Source: Candidatus Moraniibacteriota bacterium (GTDB lineage: Bacteria; Patescibacteriota; Minisyncoccia; Moranbacterales; UBA1568). Taken from it: a stretch of 33,242 bases of DNA. Of this stretch, positions 7,221-13,658 are shown piece by piece. Each line of letters begins with the position of its first letter. The first letter of the stretch is position 1. Made by a program: the position numbers and the translations under genes. Where the stretch lies: NCBI GenBank assembly GCA_903859375.1, contig CAIOMK010000038.1:1-33242 (forward strand), in the 5' to 3' direction. Below the pieces are notes generated by a model. That model had not been told where the DNA came from and did not search any database. It worked only from the letters and a program-made list of their open reading frames with translations.

Positions 7221-7427
7221 TCATCGGTAAAAATATTTCGGTTTCCCCTTTTCGGAAAAAAGGGCGAGTAATACGAGAATACCGCAGATAACAACACATA
7301 TCGGAACCAGGACCGGAAGCATGATCGCGATCATTATGACCATCGCATAGATGACAACGGCAAGATGAACGACGAGCACGACGACCGAGACCGCCAATTT
7401 CAATGATTCTTCAGACCAGAGTTTCAT
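7221..7427 (-). CDS. Small two-TM membrane protein
   Basis: The protein is 68 aa. Its ATG has a GGGAG ribosome binding site 7 nt upstream and a clear terminator follows, so it is probably a monocistronic real gene. Two hydrophobic helices (about 10-35, and 38-57 with VPICVVICGILVLLALF) form a hairpin, and the C-terminus is basic (SEKGKPKYFYR). There are no catalytic residues. I do not recognise the family. The aliphatic, nearly featureless helices are compatible with a holin-like or stress-related small membrane protein, but that is speculation. Confidence 0.6.
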   Translation of the reverse strand: MKLWSEESLKLAVSVVVLVVHLAVVIYAMVIMIAIMLPVLVPICVVICGILVLLALFSEKGKPKYFYR

Positions 7428-7494
7428 TTCGTTTCTCCCGTCTATTTGTTTTCAAAAAACACTACATTTGCACCTTCAGTGTACGCCCGGCGTC

Positions 7495-7524
7495 AAAAAA
7501 AACAAGGAGGCGGATTTCTCCGCC
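7495..7524 (-). terminator. Intrinsic terminator after the GlmU-like gene
   Basis: GGCGGA, a 4-nt loop and TCCGCC are followed by TCCTTGTTTTTTTT on the minus strand. It lies 30 nt past the stop codon. Confidence 0.8.
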
Positions 7525-7553
7525 CCCCTGTGCCACGCTGGAAAAAAGAATAT

Positions 7554-8318
7554 CTATCCTTTCCTCTCGGTAAAGATTCCCTCGATCGCGACAAGCTGTT
7601 CCGGCGTGTTGACATTGAGCCCCTCCAACGGGTCCGGAAGCGGGATGGCGCAGATGTTCTTCCCCTCTTCCATCGCCATCGCGATCAGATCGGTGATATA
7701 GAATTCCTTGGACGCATTGTCACTTCCGAGCTGGTCGACGTGTTCCCAGAGCCATGACGCCTCGAAGCAATACACGCTCGTATTCACCTCGCGGATCGCA
7801 CGCTCCTCTTCGGTCGCGTCCTTGTACTCGACGATCCGTTCTACGATACCGTCTTTGTTGCGGACGATACGGCCGTAGTGGAGCAGGTGTTCATGAATGC
7901 CGACGAAATCCGGCACCACGACCGTCCCGAGTGTGATCGTCTCACCACGCTCCTCGTGATGTGCGAGGATGGTGCGGATAGTCTCCGCCGAGATGAGAGG
8001 CTGATCTCCAGCGAGCACGACGATATGCGATATGTCCGATTGTTCATGCAGGAGCGGAGACGCGCAGGAAACCGCATGCCCCGTCCCGAGCTGTTGCTCT
8101 TGTACGACACAGATGACGCGCCCGTCGAGATGCTCCTTGATCTTCTCACCGTGAAATCCGACAATGATGACCGGCTTCGTTTCCGGAACGGCTTTCTCGG
8201 ATGCCTCGACGATATATTCGACAATCGGTTTTCCGGAAACGGGGATCATTGTCTTCGGTATATCCGTCATGTTCATTCTCGTTCCTTTCCCTCCCGCCAT
8301 AATGATCACCTGATTCAT
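7554..8318 (-). CDS. UDP-N-acetylglucosamine pyrophosphorylase-type nucleotidyltransferase (GlmU N-domain only)
   Basis: With the ATG at 8318 the protein is 254 aa and starts at the nucleotide-binding loop as the family normally does; the longer ORF start adds residues that run back to a terminator. Motifs are AGGKGTRM (8-15), QEQQLGTGHAV (73-83, uridine and sugar contacts), AGDQPLI (103-109, the metal Asp), EYKDA, NTSVY, and a KEFYITDLI segment near 215. These match the GT-A uridylyltransferase domain that joins UTP and GlcNAc-1-P to make UDP-GlcNAc. The left-handed beta-helix acetyltransferase half of bifunctional GlmU is absent, so GlcN-1-P acetylation must be done elsewhere or GlcNAc-1-P obtained by salvage. 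It feeds the MurB/C/G steps encoded further right. Other NDP-sugar specificity cannot be excluded. Confidence 0.82.
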   Translation of the reverse strand: MNQVIIMAGGKGTRMNMTDIPKTMIPVSGKPIVEYIVEASEKAVPETKPVIIVGFHGEKIKEHLDGRVICVVQEQQLGTGHAVSCASPLLHEQSDISHIVVLAGDQPLISAETIRTILAHHEERGETITLGTVVVPDFVGIHEHLLHYGRIVRNKDGIVERIVEYKDATEEERAIREVNTSVYCFEASWLWEHVDQLGSDNASKEFYITDLIAMAMEEGKNICAIPLPDPLEGLNVNTPEQLVAIEGIFTERKG

Positions 8319-8358
8319 ATGCTCTAAAAATACTTCCTGATTATGATTCCGATTCAAT

Positions 8359-8384
8359 AAAAAAGCCGGGTCAACATTTCCGGC
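8359..8384 (-). terminator. Intrinsic terminator after the L,D-transpeptidase gene
   Basis: On the minus strand GCCGG, a 10-nt loop and CCGGC are followed by TTTTTTATTG. It lies 95 nt past the transpeptidase stop and only 40 nt before the start of the GlmU-like gene. Confidence 0.7.
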
Positions 8385-8478
8385 ACTTTAAAAAAATATA
8401 CCATATCCCACGCATTTTTTCCAGTCCGTCGTCCGTTTGAAAAAGATAATAATTGCTTTTTATAAGCCATTTATCAAA

Positions 8479-9612
8479 TCAATGCACGACGACAGCGGTC
8501 CCGATATCCGTCCAGTCATACACGCGTTTTGCCGGACCGACGCCAAGCCGAACACAACCGTGCGAGACCGGGACACCGAGATGATTCGCCCCCTCCTTGT
8601 ATCCGCCGGGCCATTCGGGAAGTTCGTGTATGCCGAATTTCCCATCTGGTACGAGCGCCATCCAGTTCGGCATGAAGAGTCCGTATGCCGCCGACCACGC
8701 CCGTGGGGTCTTGTTGCGTATCAGGTATTCGCCTTTCGGCGTTTCCATTCCCGGCTTTCCGGTCGATACCGGATATGAGTCGAGAGCGATACCGTTCTCG
8801 AATATCGTCATGATCTGGATGGCCAAATTGATATCGATATATCTTCCCGACGGTTTGAGTGCCTGCGCATATTTTTTCGCCTGTGCCGCACGCAAGACGA
8901 TATCCTTTTCCCATTCGAACGGCTTCTCGGCGAGCGTCGAGAAAGATACCTTCCTGATTTCCAGAAACGCCTCGTCATCTTCCCCCCGCCACTTGACCGA
9001 AACGGACAGCGTGTACTTCGTGTCCGGCGAAAGAGGCGTCTTCGGCAGTATGCGGAACTCGGTCTTGTCCGAGTTGTTCTCATAGGACACCGGAATCGAC
9101 GGGGTCAGACGGAAATCGATGAAGTGCGCCTTCACGGAAGTATCGAACGTGACGACGATGGGATCCTCGATATCCAACAGTACATCGGTCGTACCGTCTT
9201 CGGGTGTCACGGACAACACTTCTGGATATCCTGGAACGTCGAAAGAAAATGAGGCCATCGGAATCGTTTTCGCGATACCGGTCTTCCCGCCATCGACCGT
9301 GATTCGATACGACCCGCCAGAAGACCACTTTCCGCCCGGACGCACCGACATGACCGTCCTGGCATCGTTCCACGCGATATGGAACGGCTCATTCGGAGAA
9401 AGTGAGATTTTCCCATCGAGACTGCCGGCCGAGACCGGTTCCGAGAATCCGATGACAAACGGGTCGGACGGTGTCGCCGGCCCGCCCCCTATTTCAGTCG
9501 CCCGAACCGTCCCGAAAATCTGTACGCTGCCGAAAACGAGAAAAGCGGCCGGAATGAGACCGGACAGGATCGCCGCGAAAAATGAAAGCGTCTTGAACGT
9601 GTTCGGGGACAT
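8479..9612 (-). CDS. L,D-transpeptidase (YkuD) with N-terminal anchor and Ig-like domain
   Basis: I start at the ATG at 9612 (MSPNTFKTLS), which puts a TM or signal anchor at residues 8-32; the upstream extension in the ORF track overlaps the next gene. The protein is then 377 aa. Residues about 45-225 hold beta-rich Ig-like repeats of the Big_5 type (VTPEDGTTDVLLDIEDPIVV; LSPDTKYTLSVSV). Residues 258-377 are a YkuD catalytic domain with FGIHE (337-340) and SHGCVRL (350-356); Cys353 is the predicted nucleophile. The enzyme makes 3-3 cross-links in peptidoglycan, or attaches proteins to it, outside the membrane. It is third in a tight operon after the MazG-like and CoA-binding genes (13-nt gap). 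No Shine-Dalgarno is visible at this start. Confidence 0.88.
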   Translation of the reverse strand: MSPNTFKTLSFFAAILSGLIPAAFLVFGSVQIFGTVRATEIGGGPATPSDPFVIGFSEPVSAGSLDGKISLSPNEPFHIAWNDARTVMSVRPGGKWSSGGSYRITVDGGKTGIAKTIPMASFSFDVPGYPEVLSVTPEDGTTDVLLDIEDPIVVTFDTSVKAHFIDFRLTPSIPVSYENNSDKTEFRILPKTPLSPDTKYTLSVSVKWRGEDDEAFLEIRKVSFSTLAEKPFEWEKDIVLRAAQAKKYAQALKPSGRYIDINLAIQIMTIFENGIALDSYPVSTGKPGMETPKGEYLIRNKTPRAWSAAYGLFMPNWMALVPDGKFGIHELPEWPGGYKEGANHLGVPVSHGCVRLGVGPAKRVYDWTDIGTAVVVH

Positions 9613-9625
9613 AATAGGATTCGGT

Positions 9626-10015
9626 TCAGACGGATATGACCGACTCGAACCGATGAGCCGTGAGCAACATGACGGTACAGGCTCTGATGAAACGGATTCC
9701 GGCTTCTCCGAGTTTCCGTTCCGTTTCCGGGTTCTCGGAACCGGGGTTGAAGATGACGAGCGACGGCGCAAGCGAGATGATGTCTTCCACGAGTCTTGAA
9801 CCTGTTTCCGGACTCACGTAGACAGTCAGGACATCGGGATGTCTCGGCACTTCCGCAAGAACGGGAATGACCGCGACACCTTCGACTTCCTTCAGGGTCG
9901 GATGTACCGGTATGACACCGTATCCCTGTTCCATAAGGAGCTTCTGCGCACGATTCGAAAAGCGTTCCGGGACATCGCTCGCTCCGAGTATGACGATTGT
10001 TTTTTGTGCATCCAT
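9626..10015 (-). CDS. CoA-binding (YccU-like) protein
   Basis: This 129-aa protein is a single Rossmann-type CoA-binding domain (CoA_binding_2). It has the N-terminal ILGASDVPERFSN loop, then IPVHPTLKEVEGVAVIPVL, VYVSPETGSRLVEDI and a C-terminal IFNPGSENPE. Members bind CoA or acyl-CoA, but their physiological role is poorly defined. A strong ribosome binding site (GGAGG) lies 8 nt before the ATG, and the start comes 1 nt after the stop of the pyrophosphohydrolase gene, so the two are co-expressed. The same fold forms the first domain of the ADP-forming acetate-CoA ligase at 28.4 kb. Confidence 0.82.
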   Translation of the reverse strand: MDAQKTIVILGASDVPERFSNRAQKLLMEQGYGVIPVHPTLKEVEGVAVIPVLAEVPRHPDVLTVYVSPETGSRLVEDIISLAPSLVIFNPGSENPETERKLGEAGIRFIRACTVMLLTAHRFESVISV

Positions 10016-10016
10016 A

Positions 10017-10319
10017 TCAGGATTCCTCCAAGATGATCTTCTTCGAGAACCCTCCTCGTTCCTCGGACTTCTTCCGCTTCACGGCTTCGACCTCGTCCCG
10101 TGAAATTCCCTCGTGAAGGAGTATCGCATCGATGACTTCGAGGACATCGGCCACCTCGCCGATATTCCGGTCGCGAATCAGCTCTTCCGTCTCCTCACGG
10201 AGTTTCTCATACAGTTTGCCGGCATATTCCCCGTCGGTCGCGACATGGAATGAACAGGCCTCGCCTTTCGCCATGATGATTTCCGGGATCCGGTCCCGGA
10301 CCAGTTTGTCATATATCAT
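10017..10319 (-). CDS. MazG-like all-alpha NTP pyrophosphohydrolase
   Basis: The 100-aa protein begins MIYDKLVRDRIPEII, the hallmark start of small phosphoribosyl-ATP-pyrophosphohydrolase-like/MazG-like proteins. Metal-binding acidic residues fit the family pattern: EETEELIRD, then EVADVLEVIDA. The family hydrolyses NTPs or damaged nucleotides to NMP plus PPi as a housekeeping step. It is too distant to call HisE, and no histidine genes are nearby. It is the first gene of an operon with the CoA-binding protein and the L,D-transpeptidase. An extended -10 promoter lies just upstream. Confidence 0.78.
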   Translation of the reverse strand: MIYDKLVRDRIPEIIMAKGEACSFHVATDGEYAGKLYEKLREETEELIRDRNIGEVADVLEVIDAILLHEGISRDEVEAVKRKKSEERGGFSKKIILEES

Positions 10320-10348
10320 AGCAAGATGTGTCTACGAATGATGCAGAC

Positions 10349-10357
10349 AGTATATCA
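10349..10357 (-). promoter_or_regulatory. Extended -10 promoter of the pyrophosphohydrolase operon
   Basis: On the minus strand the sequence reads TGATATACT (TGn plus TATACT). Transcription would start about 23 nt before the ATG at 10319. No consensus -35 is present, as is common for extended -10 promoters. Confidence 0.45.
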
Positions 10358-10370
10358 TGCGAAAACGGAC

Positions 10371-10400
10371 AAAAAAATATCGGGCAGCACGGTGCCCGAT
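10371..10400 (-). terminator. Intrinsic terminator after the 186-aa hypothetical gene
   Basis: A perfect 8-bp stem ATCGGGCA/TGCCCGAT with a 6-nt loop is followed on the minus strand by ATTTTTTTG. It is about 175 nt past the stop at 10575; the stretch between holds no convincing gene. Confidence 0.8.
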
Positions 10401-10574
10401 AACGTTTCAGTCTGAACATTTCATCATCGCGTAATTCCCAGAATCACATTCGGTTTCCGGAAACCTGACAAATGAAACCTATCCGGACGCATGACATACT
10501 CGTCGACCATACGTGGACCAGGAAACAGAAGCGGCGTGAGACCTGAGTGGAAATCACTCCCCCCGTCTCTTCGA

Positions 10575-11135
10575 CTATTCCAAGTCATGCCGACGATTGA
10601 TTCCGATAAGGAGACCCGGGAGTCGGGAATATGTGTCGTGTACGATATATCCGAGCATATCCTCATCCGTTTTCACCCCGTGTTTCGCATATCCGCTTTT
10701 GGTCCATTCGATCTGTTGCCGTTTCCAATCCGAATCGTTCTCCCTGATGGGTCCGATGGCATGTGAAACGATGAGAGAAGTATCGAAAGCGGTTCCCACA
10801 TGAACCCGTGCAAATCCCTCGATGCCTTGGTCATCGGAATATTCCCGGATATTGACCACCCACAAGGTTCCATCGGAGGACGAATCGAAAGTACCACGGA
10901 ACGGTTCGAGTTGTTTGATGTGATCCGGGGTCGTAATCGAGACGGAAACTGATGTCCCATATTCGAATATGACCGGTATCAATCCTTCCAGCATTTTCTC
11001 AAGCATATCGACGGATTTCGTACTGAAACGGAAATGATCCGTATTCCGACTCCATCTTATAACACTCTTTCTCCACCTCCTTTGTGATCTGTCACCGAAG
11101 AAAGAAATAAACCTGTGACCTATCGCAGACAACAT
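10575..11135 (-). CDS. Hypothetical protein
   Basis: The ORF track uses a TTG at 11189. The ATG at 11135 has GGAGG immediately upstream and is the better start, giving 186 aa. The N-terminus is basic and aromatic (HRFISFFGDRSQRRWRKSVI) without a clear membrane segment. The centre alternates beta-like stretches (VSVSITTPD, GTLWVVNIRE, FARVHVGTAFDTSLIVSHAI), and the C-terminal third is charged. It has its own promoter (TTGACT-N17-TATTCT) and a terminator, so it is transcribed independently. I do not recognise a family and see no catalytic motif. It may be a soluble alpha/beta protein. Confidence 0.65.
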   Translation of the reverse strand: MLSAIGHRFISFFGDRSQRRWRKSVIRWSRNTDHFRFSTKSVDMLEKMLEGLIPVIFEYGTSVSVSITTPDHIKQLEPFRGTFDSSSDGTLWVVNIREYSDDQGIEGFARVHVGTAFDTSLIVSHAIGPIRENDSDWKRQQIEWTKSGYAKHGVKTDEDMLGYIVHDTYSRLPGLLIGINRRHDLE

Positions 11136-11180
11136 GATACCTCCGCATTTATTGTTAAAGATACGCTTCTGATTGAGGCA

Positions 11181-11209
11181 AGAATACAAACGAAGGTATT
11201 AAAAGTCAA
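11181..11209 (-). promoter_or_regulatory. Sigma70-type promoter of the 186-aa gene
   Basis: The -35 is TTGACT (11204-11209), the spacer is 17 nt and the -10 is TATTCT (11181-11186), on the minus strand. The leader would be about 40 nt. A small inverted repeat CGGAATgATTCCG lies just upstream. Confidence 0.55.
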
Positions 11210-11262
11210 GCATATCCGGAATGATTCCGCATCCCCGTACCGGCCGGACCGTTCACGGACAC

Positions 11263-12333
11263 TCACCGGATCAACATCGAATCACCGAAGGAATAGAAGG
11301 CATATCCTTCGCGGATCGCCTCTTCGTAGAGGGAGACGAGATTCCGTTTGGAGCCCTTGTCCCGCAGAAACGCATCGACAAGGAGCATGAGCGAACTTTT
11401 GGGCAAATGAAAATTCGTCACGAGCATATCCGCCGATCGGAACCGGTGCGGAGGAAAAATGAAAATGTCGGTCTCGCCGGAATGCGGATGGAACACCGTG
11501 CCGTTTTCCGATGACGAAACGAGGACCGACTCGAGCGTGCGGAGTGCGGTCGTGCCGACGGCGACGATCGCATCCCCTTCACGTCGCGCCTGATTGAGAC
11601 GCTCCGAGGTCTCTTCGGAAACATCGATCCGTTCACGATGAAGTGTCTTTGTTACGAAATGTTCCGGACGAAGCGGGGCAAAGGTCCCCTGTCCGACATC
11701 GAGTCCCACTTTCACTGTATCGATTCCTTTTGCCACGAGTGTTGCGAGGACTCCGTCCGTGAAATGAAGTGAGGCGGTCGGTGCCGCGACCGATGCGCCG
11801 GTCCTCGCAAAAACGGTCTGATAGCGTTCCCTGAGTTCCGTCTCGTTGTGTTTCGATTCCTTGTCTTCCAGATAATGCGGAATCGGGGTCTCCCCATATG
11901 AATCAAGCAGCTCCGAAAGAAGATGATCCGATCGAAGTCGCACGAAGAAACGATTCTCATCCTGTGAAACGACCTCAAAATAGCTCCCGTCCGGAAAGAG
12001 GAGTTTCATTCCCGGGATGCATTTCCGATCCACAAGCACTGGAATGTTTCCCGATTCATCGGTCGACTCATTGGCGAGGACGAAGACCTCGATTTTTCCT
12101 CCGGTTTCCTTCACAAGCATGAGCCGGGCCGGCACGACCCGCGTCTCGTTCAAGACGACGAGCGACCGTTCTGGAAGAAAGACCGCCAGGTTCGAGAAGG
12201 TATCATGAACAACCGAGTCGGTCGCCGTATCATAGACGAACAGACGCGCCGCATCGCGCGGCTCGACGCCTTTCTTGCGTATCAGCTCCGGTGGGAGCCG
12301 GTAATCGTAGTCTTTCAAATTATCGATATCCAT
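11263..12333 (-). CDS. queA: S-adenosylmethionine:tRNA ribosyltransferase-isomerase
   Basis: The 356-aa protein matches QueA over its whole length, which is close to the usual 340-360. The N-terminus YDYRLPPELI and the segments RDAARLFVYD, LVVLNETRVVPARL, FARTGASVAAPTASLHFTD, VGLDVGQGTFAPLRPE and MLVTNFHLPKSSLMLLVDAF are all in family order. The enzyme transfers and isomerises the ribose of SAM onto preQ1 in the wobble position of GUN-anticodon tRNAs, giving epoxyqueuosine. Neither tgt nor queG is in the window, so the rest of the pathway lies elsewhere or preQ1 is salvaged. It has its own predicted promoter upstream and is divergent from the ncRNA candidate. Confidence 0.95.
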   Translation of the reverse strand: MDIDNLKDYDYRLPPELIRKKGVEPRDAARLFVYDTATDSVVHDTFSNLAVFLPERSLVVLNETRVVPARLMLVKETGGKIEVFVLANESTDESGNIPVLVDRKCIPGMKLLFPDGSYFEVVSQDENRFFVRLRSDHLLSELLDSYGETPIPHYLEDKESKHNETELRERYQTVFARTGASVAAPTASLHFTDGVLATLVAKGIDTVKVGLDVGQGTFAPLRPEHFVTKTLHRERIDVSEETSERLNQARREGDAIVAVGTTALRTLESVLVSSSENGTVFHPHSGETDIFIFPPHRFRSADMLVTNFHLPKSSLMLLVDAFLRDKGSKRNLVSLYEEAIREGYAFYSFGDSMLIR

Positions 12334-12371
12334 ACGATTTCATTTCCATTCGTGACAAGCTGTTCCCAGAC

Positions 12372-12401
12372 AGTCTATGTGAATTCGTTTCAAACCGTCA
12401 A
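12372..12401 (-). promoter_or_regulatory. Promoter of queA
   Basis: On the minus strand TTGACG (12396-12401), an 18-nt spacer and TAGACT (12372-12377) lie about 40 nt before the queA start. Confidence 0.4.
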
Positions 12402-12466
12402 TGGTCATATTTTTCTTTCAGCAGGCGAAAATACGTATCATAACCGGTCCGTTCCAAAAGACAAAC

Positions 12467-12495
12467 TTGACAATCGTCAAAAAAAGGAGTATATT
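12467..12495 (+). promoter_or_regulatory. Strong sigma70-type promoter of the ncRNA candidate
   Basis: The -35 is a perfect TTGACA (12467-12472), the spacer is exactly 17 nt and the -10 is TATATT (12490-12495). The -35 lies inside a small inverted repeat TTGAC-AATC-GTCAA (12467-12480), a possible operator. The start of transcription would be near 12502. Confidence 0.8.
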
Positions 12496-12501
12496 AGCCT
12501 T

Positions 12502-12836
12502 AATTAGTTCTTTGGATCGTATTCAAAATCCCATGTCGAGTCAGAAATTTGGCAGTATGGATTGCATTTTTTTGTGAGGTGAGATTTTGAACGCGCTTTT
12601 GGTGGAGGGAAGCTTTTATTCACGTTCATTGTGCATGTGAAGACAAGGATGCTATCCTCCCGAAAGGAATGGGGGCCTTTCGGACAAGGGGAGATAGAGA
12701 CACTCGTTTCATGCTTTCCCTAGGTTTCACTCCACCTCGTTTATTGGGGTCTGGAATGACGTACTGCTCGGTCACGAAATCGTTTCGGATATCCCAAAAG
12801 TCCGGTTGCCTTAACAAGCGCCGGACTTTTTTTATT
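12502..12836 (+). ncRNA. Stand-alone structured ncRNA candidate, about 330 nt
   Basis: This fills most of the 554-nt gap between queA and the DUF1653 gene. It is bounded by a consensus promoter and a strong terminator, and no frame inside looks coding. Complementary segments are nested in order. A 5' hairpin pairs TTCAAAATC (12522-12530) with GATTTTGAA (12583-12591). A long rod pairs GGTGGAG (12601-12607) with CTCCACC (12730-12736), GCATG (12633-12637) with CATGC (12710-12714), CTATCCTCCC (12652-12661) with GGGGAGATAG (12688-12697, one mismatch), and an apical CCGAAAGG (12660-12667) with CCTTTCGG (12676-12683). I looked for landmarks of RNase P (GAGGAAAGUCC), tmRNA (tRNA-like ends) and SRP RNA (GGAA tetraloop domain) and found none. 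A rod-like 6S-type regulator or a lineage-specific RNA remains possible. Confidence 0.6.
12796..12833 (+). terminator. Strong intrinsic terminator of the ncRNA candidate
   Basis: AAAAGTCCGG (12796-12805) pairs with CCGGACTTTT (12821-12830), and the run of seven T continues to 12833. The 10-bp perfect stem makes this one of the clearest terminators in the window. Confidence 0.9.
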
Positions 12837-12887
12837 CACGGATTTATGTGATCGCATCGCGATGACGGACGCGACGGCCCGGGAACA

Positions 12888-13097
12888 CTATCCGTCGATT
12901 TTCTCGAACCGTTTCATTTGTTCCCCATCGACCTCGACGTATCCGGCGAACATATCGGCCGGTCGAACCCACAGATCGCGTTCACCATAGAGCGCACGAT
13001 ATACCACCAATTCCCCAAGCGTCTCGCTGTGCCTGGCGACGCCGAGCACTTCGTACACGTTCCCTTTGTAATGACGATATTTTCCGGGCTCGATCAT
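12888..13097 (-). CDS. DUF1653 family protein
   Basis: The 69-aa protein is a complete DUF1653 domain: GKYRHYKGNVYEVLGVARHS, ELVVYRALYGERDLWVRP and ADMFAGYVEVDG. Family members are small soluble SH3-like proteins found alone or fused to other domains; their function is unknown. No Shine-Dalgarno is visible at the ATG. It follows the GNAT gene by 57 nt in the same direction, so co-transcription is likely. Nothing in the sequence suggests a partner. Confidence 0.88.
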   Translation of the reverse strand: MIEPGKYRHYKGNVYEVLGVARHSETLGELVVYRALYGERDLWVRPADMFAGYVEVDGEQMKRFEKIDG

Positions 13098-13154
13098 AGT
13101 TTCGAATATTCTTTCCGGTTACCCCGATGCTTCAATGGAATCCCGCTCAAATAA

Positions 13155-13628
13155 TCATTTCCTGGTCCGTATCGTCCGACCGGTCACCCCCAAGAGACGC
13201 TTCACGAGTCGATCCCCTTCCTCGCTCCATATCCAGGCAAATATAATAGCATCGTCCGCAAGCGGGATATTCGCTATCGCCTCCGCGAAGAGTTCCGTCG
13301 CGTATCCTTTGCCTCGGTATTCCGGAATGGTGAATGCCGCACACAGATAGAGCGCCTCGTACCGTTCGTGCGGAACCACATCGTCCGTCAACTCACGTTC
13401 GTTGATTTCGCCGCGCAAAAAACGTTCCGCAGACTCGCGTGAAGTCGGAATCGACGTCGTCCAACTTATCGGTTCTCCGTTCTCGATCCAGACGTTGAGC
13501 GCCAACGGGTGCAGATCGAGCAGCCGCTTCGTGGTCCATTCAGATATCTGCATCTGTTCCGGATCAGCCGCCGTTTCGAAGTACCGCTCCGTCGTCTCCC
13601 TGATTTTCCGCAGTATTTCCTGGTCCAT
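13155..13628 (-). CDS. GNAT family acetyltransferase
   Basis: The 157-aa protein has a helical N-terminus (1-60) and a GNAT core with the acetyl-CoA pyrophosphate loop in motif A, YRGKGYATELFAEAI (around residues 107-121), preceded by the strand ALYLCAAFTIPE. The family transfers an acetyl group from acetyl-CoA to an amine; the substrate cannot be deduced. It is only 30 nt downstream of secA in the same direction, so it may be transcribed with it. The C-terminus is basic (LLGVTGRTIRTRK). It is slightly divergent, and some members of this group have lost activity. Confidence 0.75.
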   Translation of the reverse strand: MDQEILRKIRETTERYFETAADPEQMQISEWTTKRLLDLHPLALNVWIENGEPISWTTSIPTSRESAERFLRGEINERELTDDVVPHERYEALYLCAAFTIPEYRGKGYATELFAEAIANIPLADDAIIFAWIWSEEGDRLVKRLLGVTGRTIRTRK

Positions 13629-13658
13629 ACGAAGTCGTGATGTTCCGATTATGAACGA

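Noticed and set aside
7112-7297. 61-aa minus-strand ORF overlapping the two-TM gene
   Set aside because: It crosses the terminator hairpin and is out of frame with the better supported 68-aa gene.
10424-10666. 80-aa minus-strand ORF
   Set aside because: It overlaps the 3' end of the 186-aa gene in another frame and has no ribosome binding site or motif.
12502-12836. RNase P RNA, tmRNA or SRP RNA
   Set aside because: I searched by eye for GAGGAAAGUCC, tRNA-like ends with a T-loop, and the SRP GGAA loop domain. None was present.
12626-12851. Short ORFs on both strands within the ncRNA candidate
   Set aside because: The plus-strand one runs through the terminator stem, and neither has a ribosome binding site or sensible composition.
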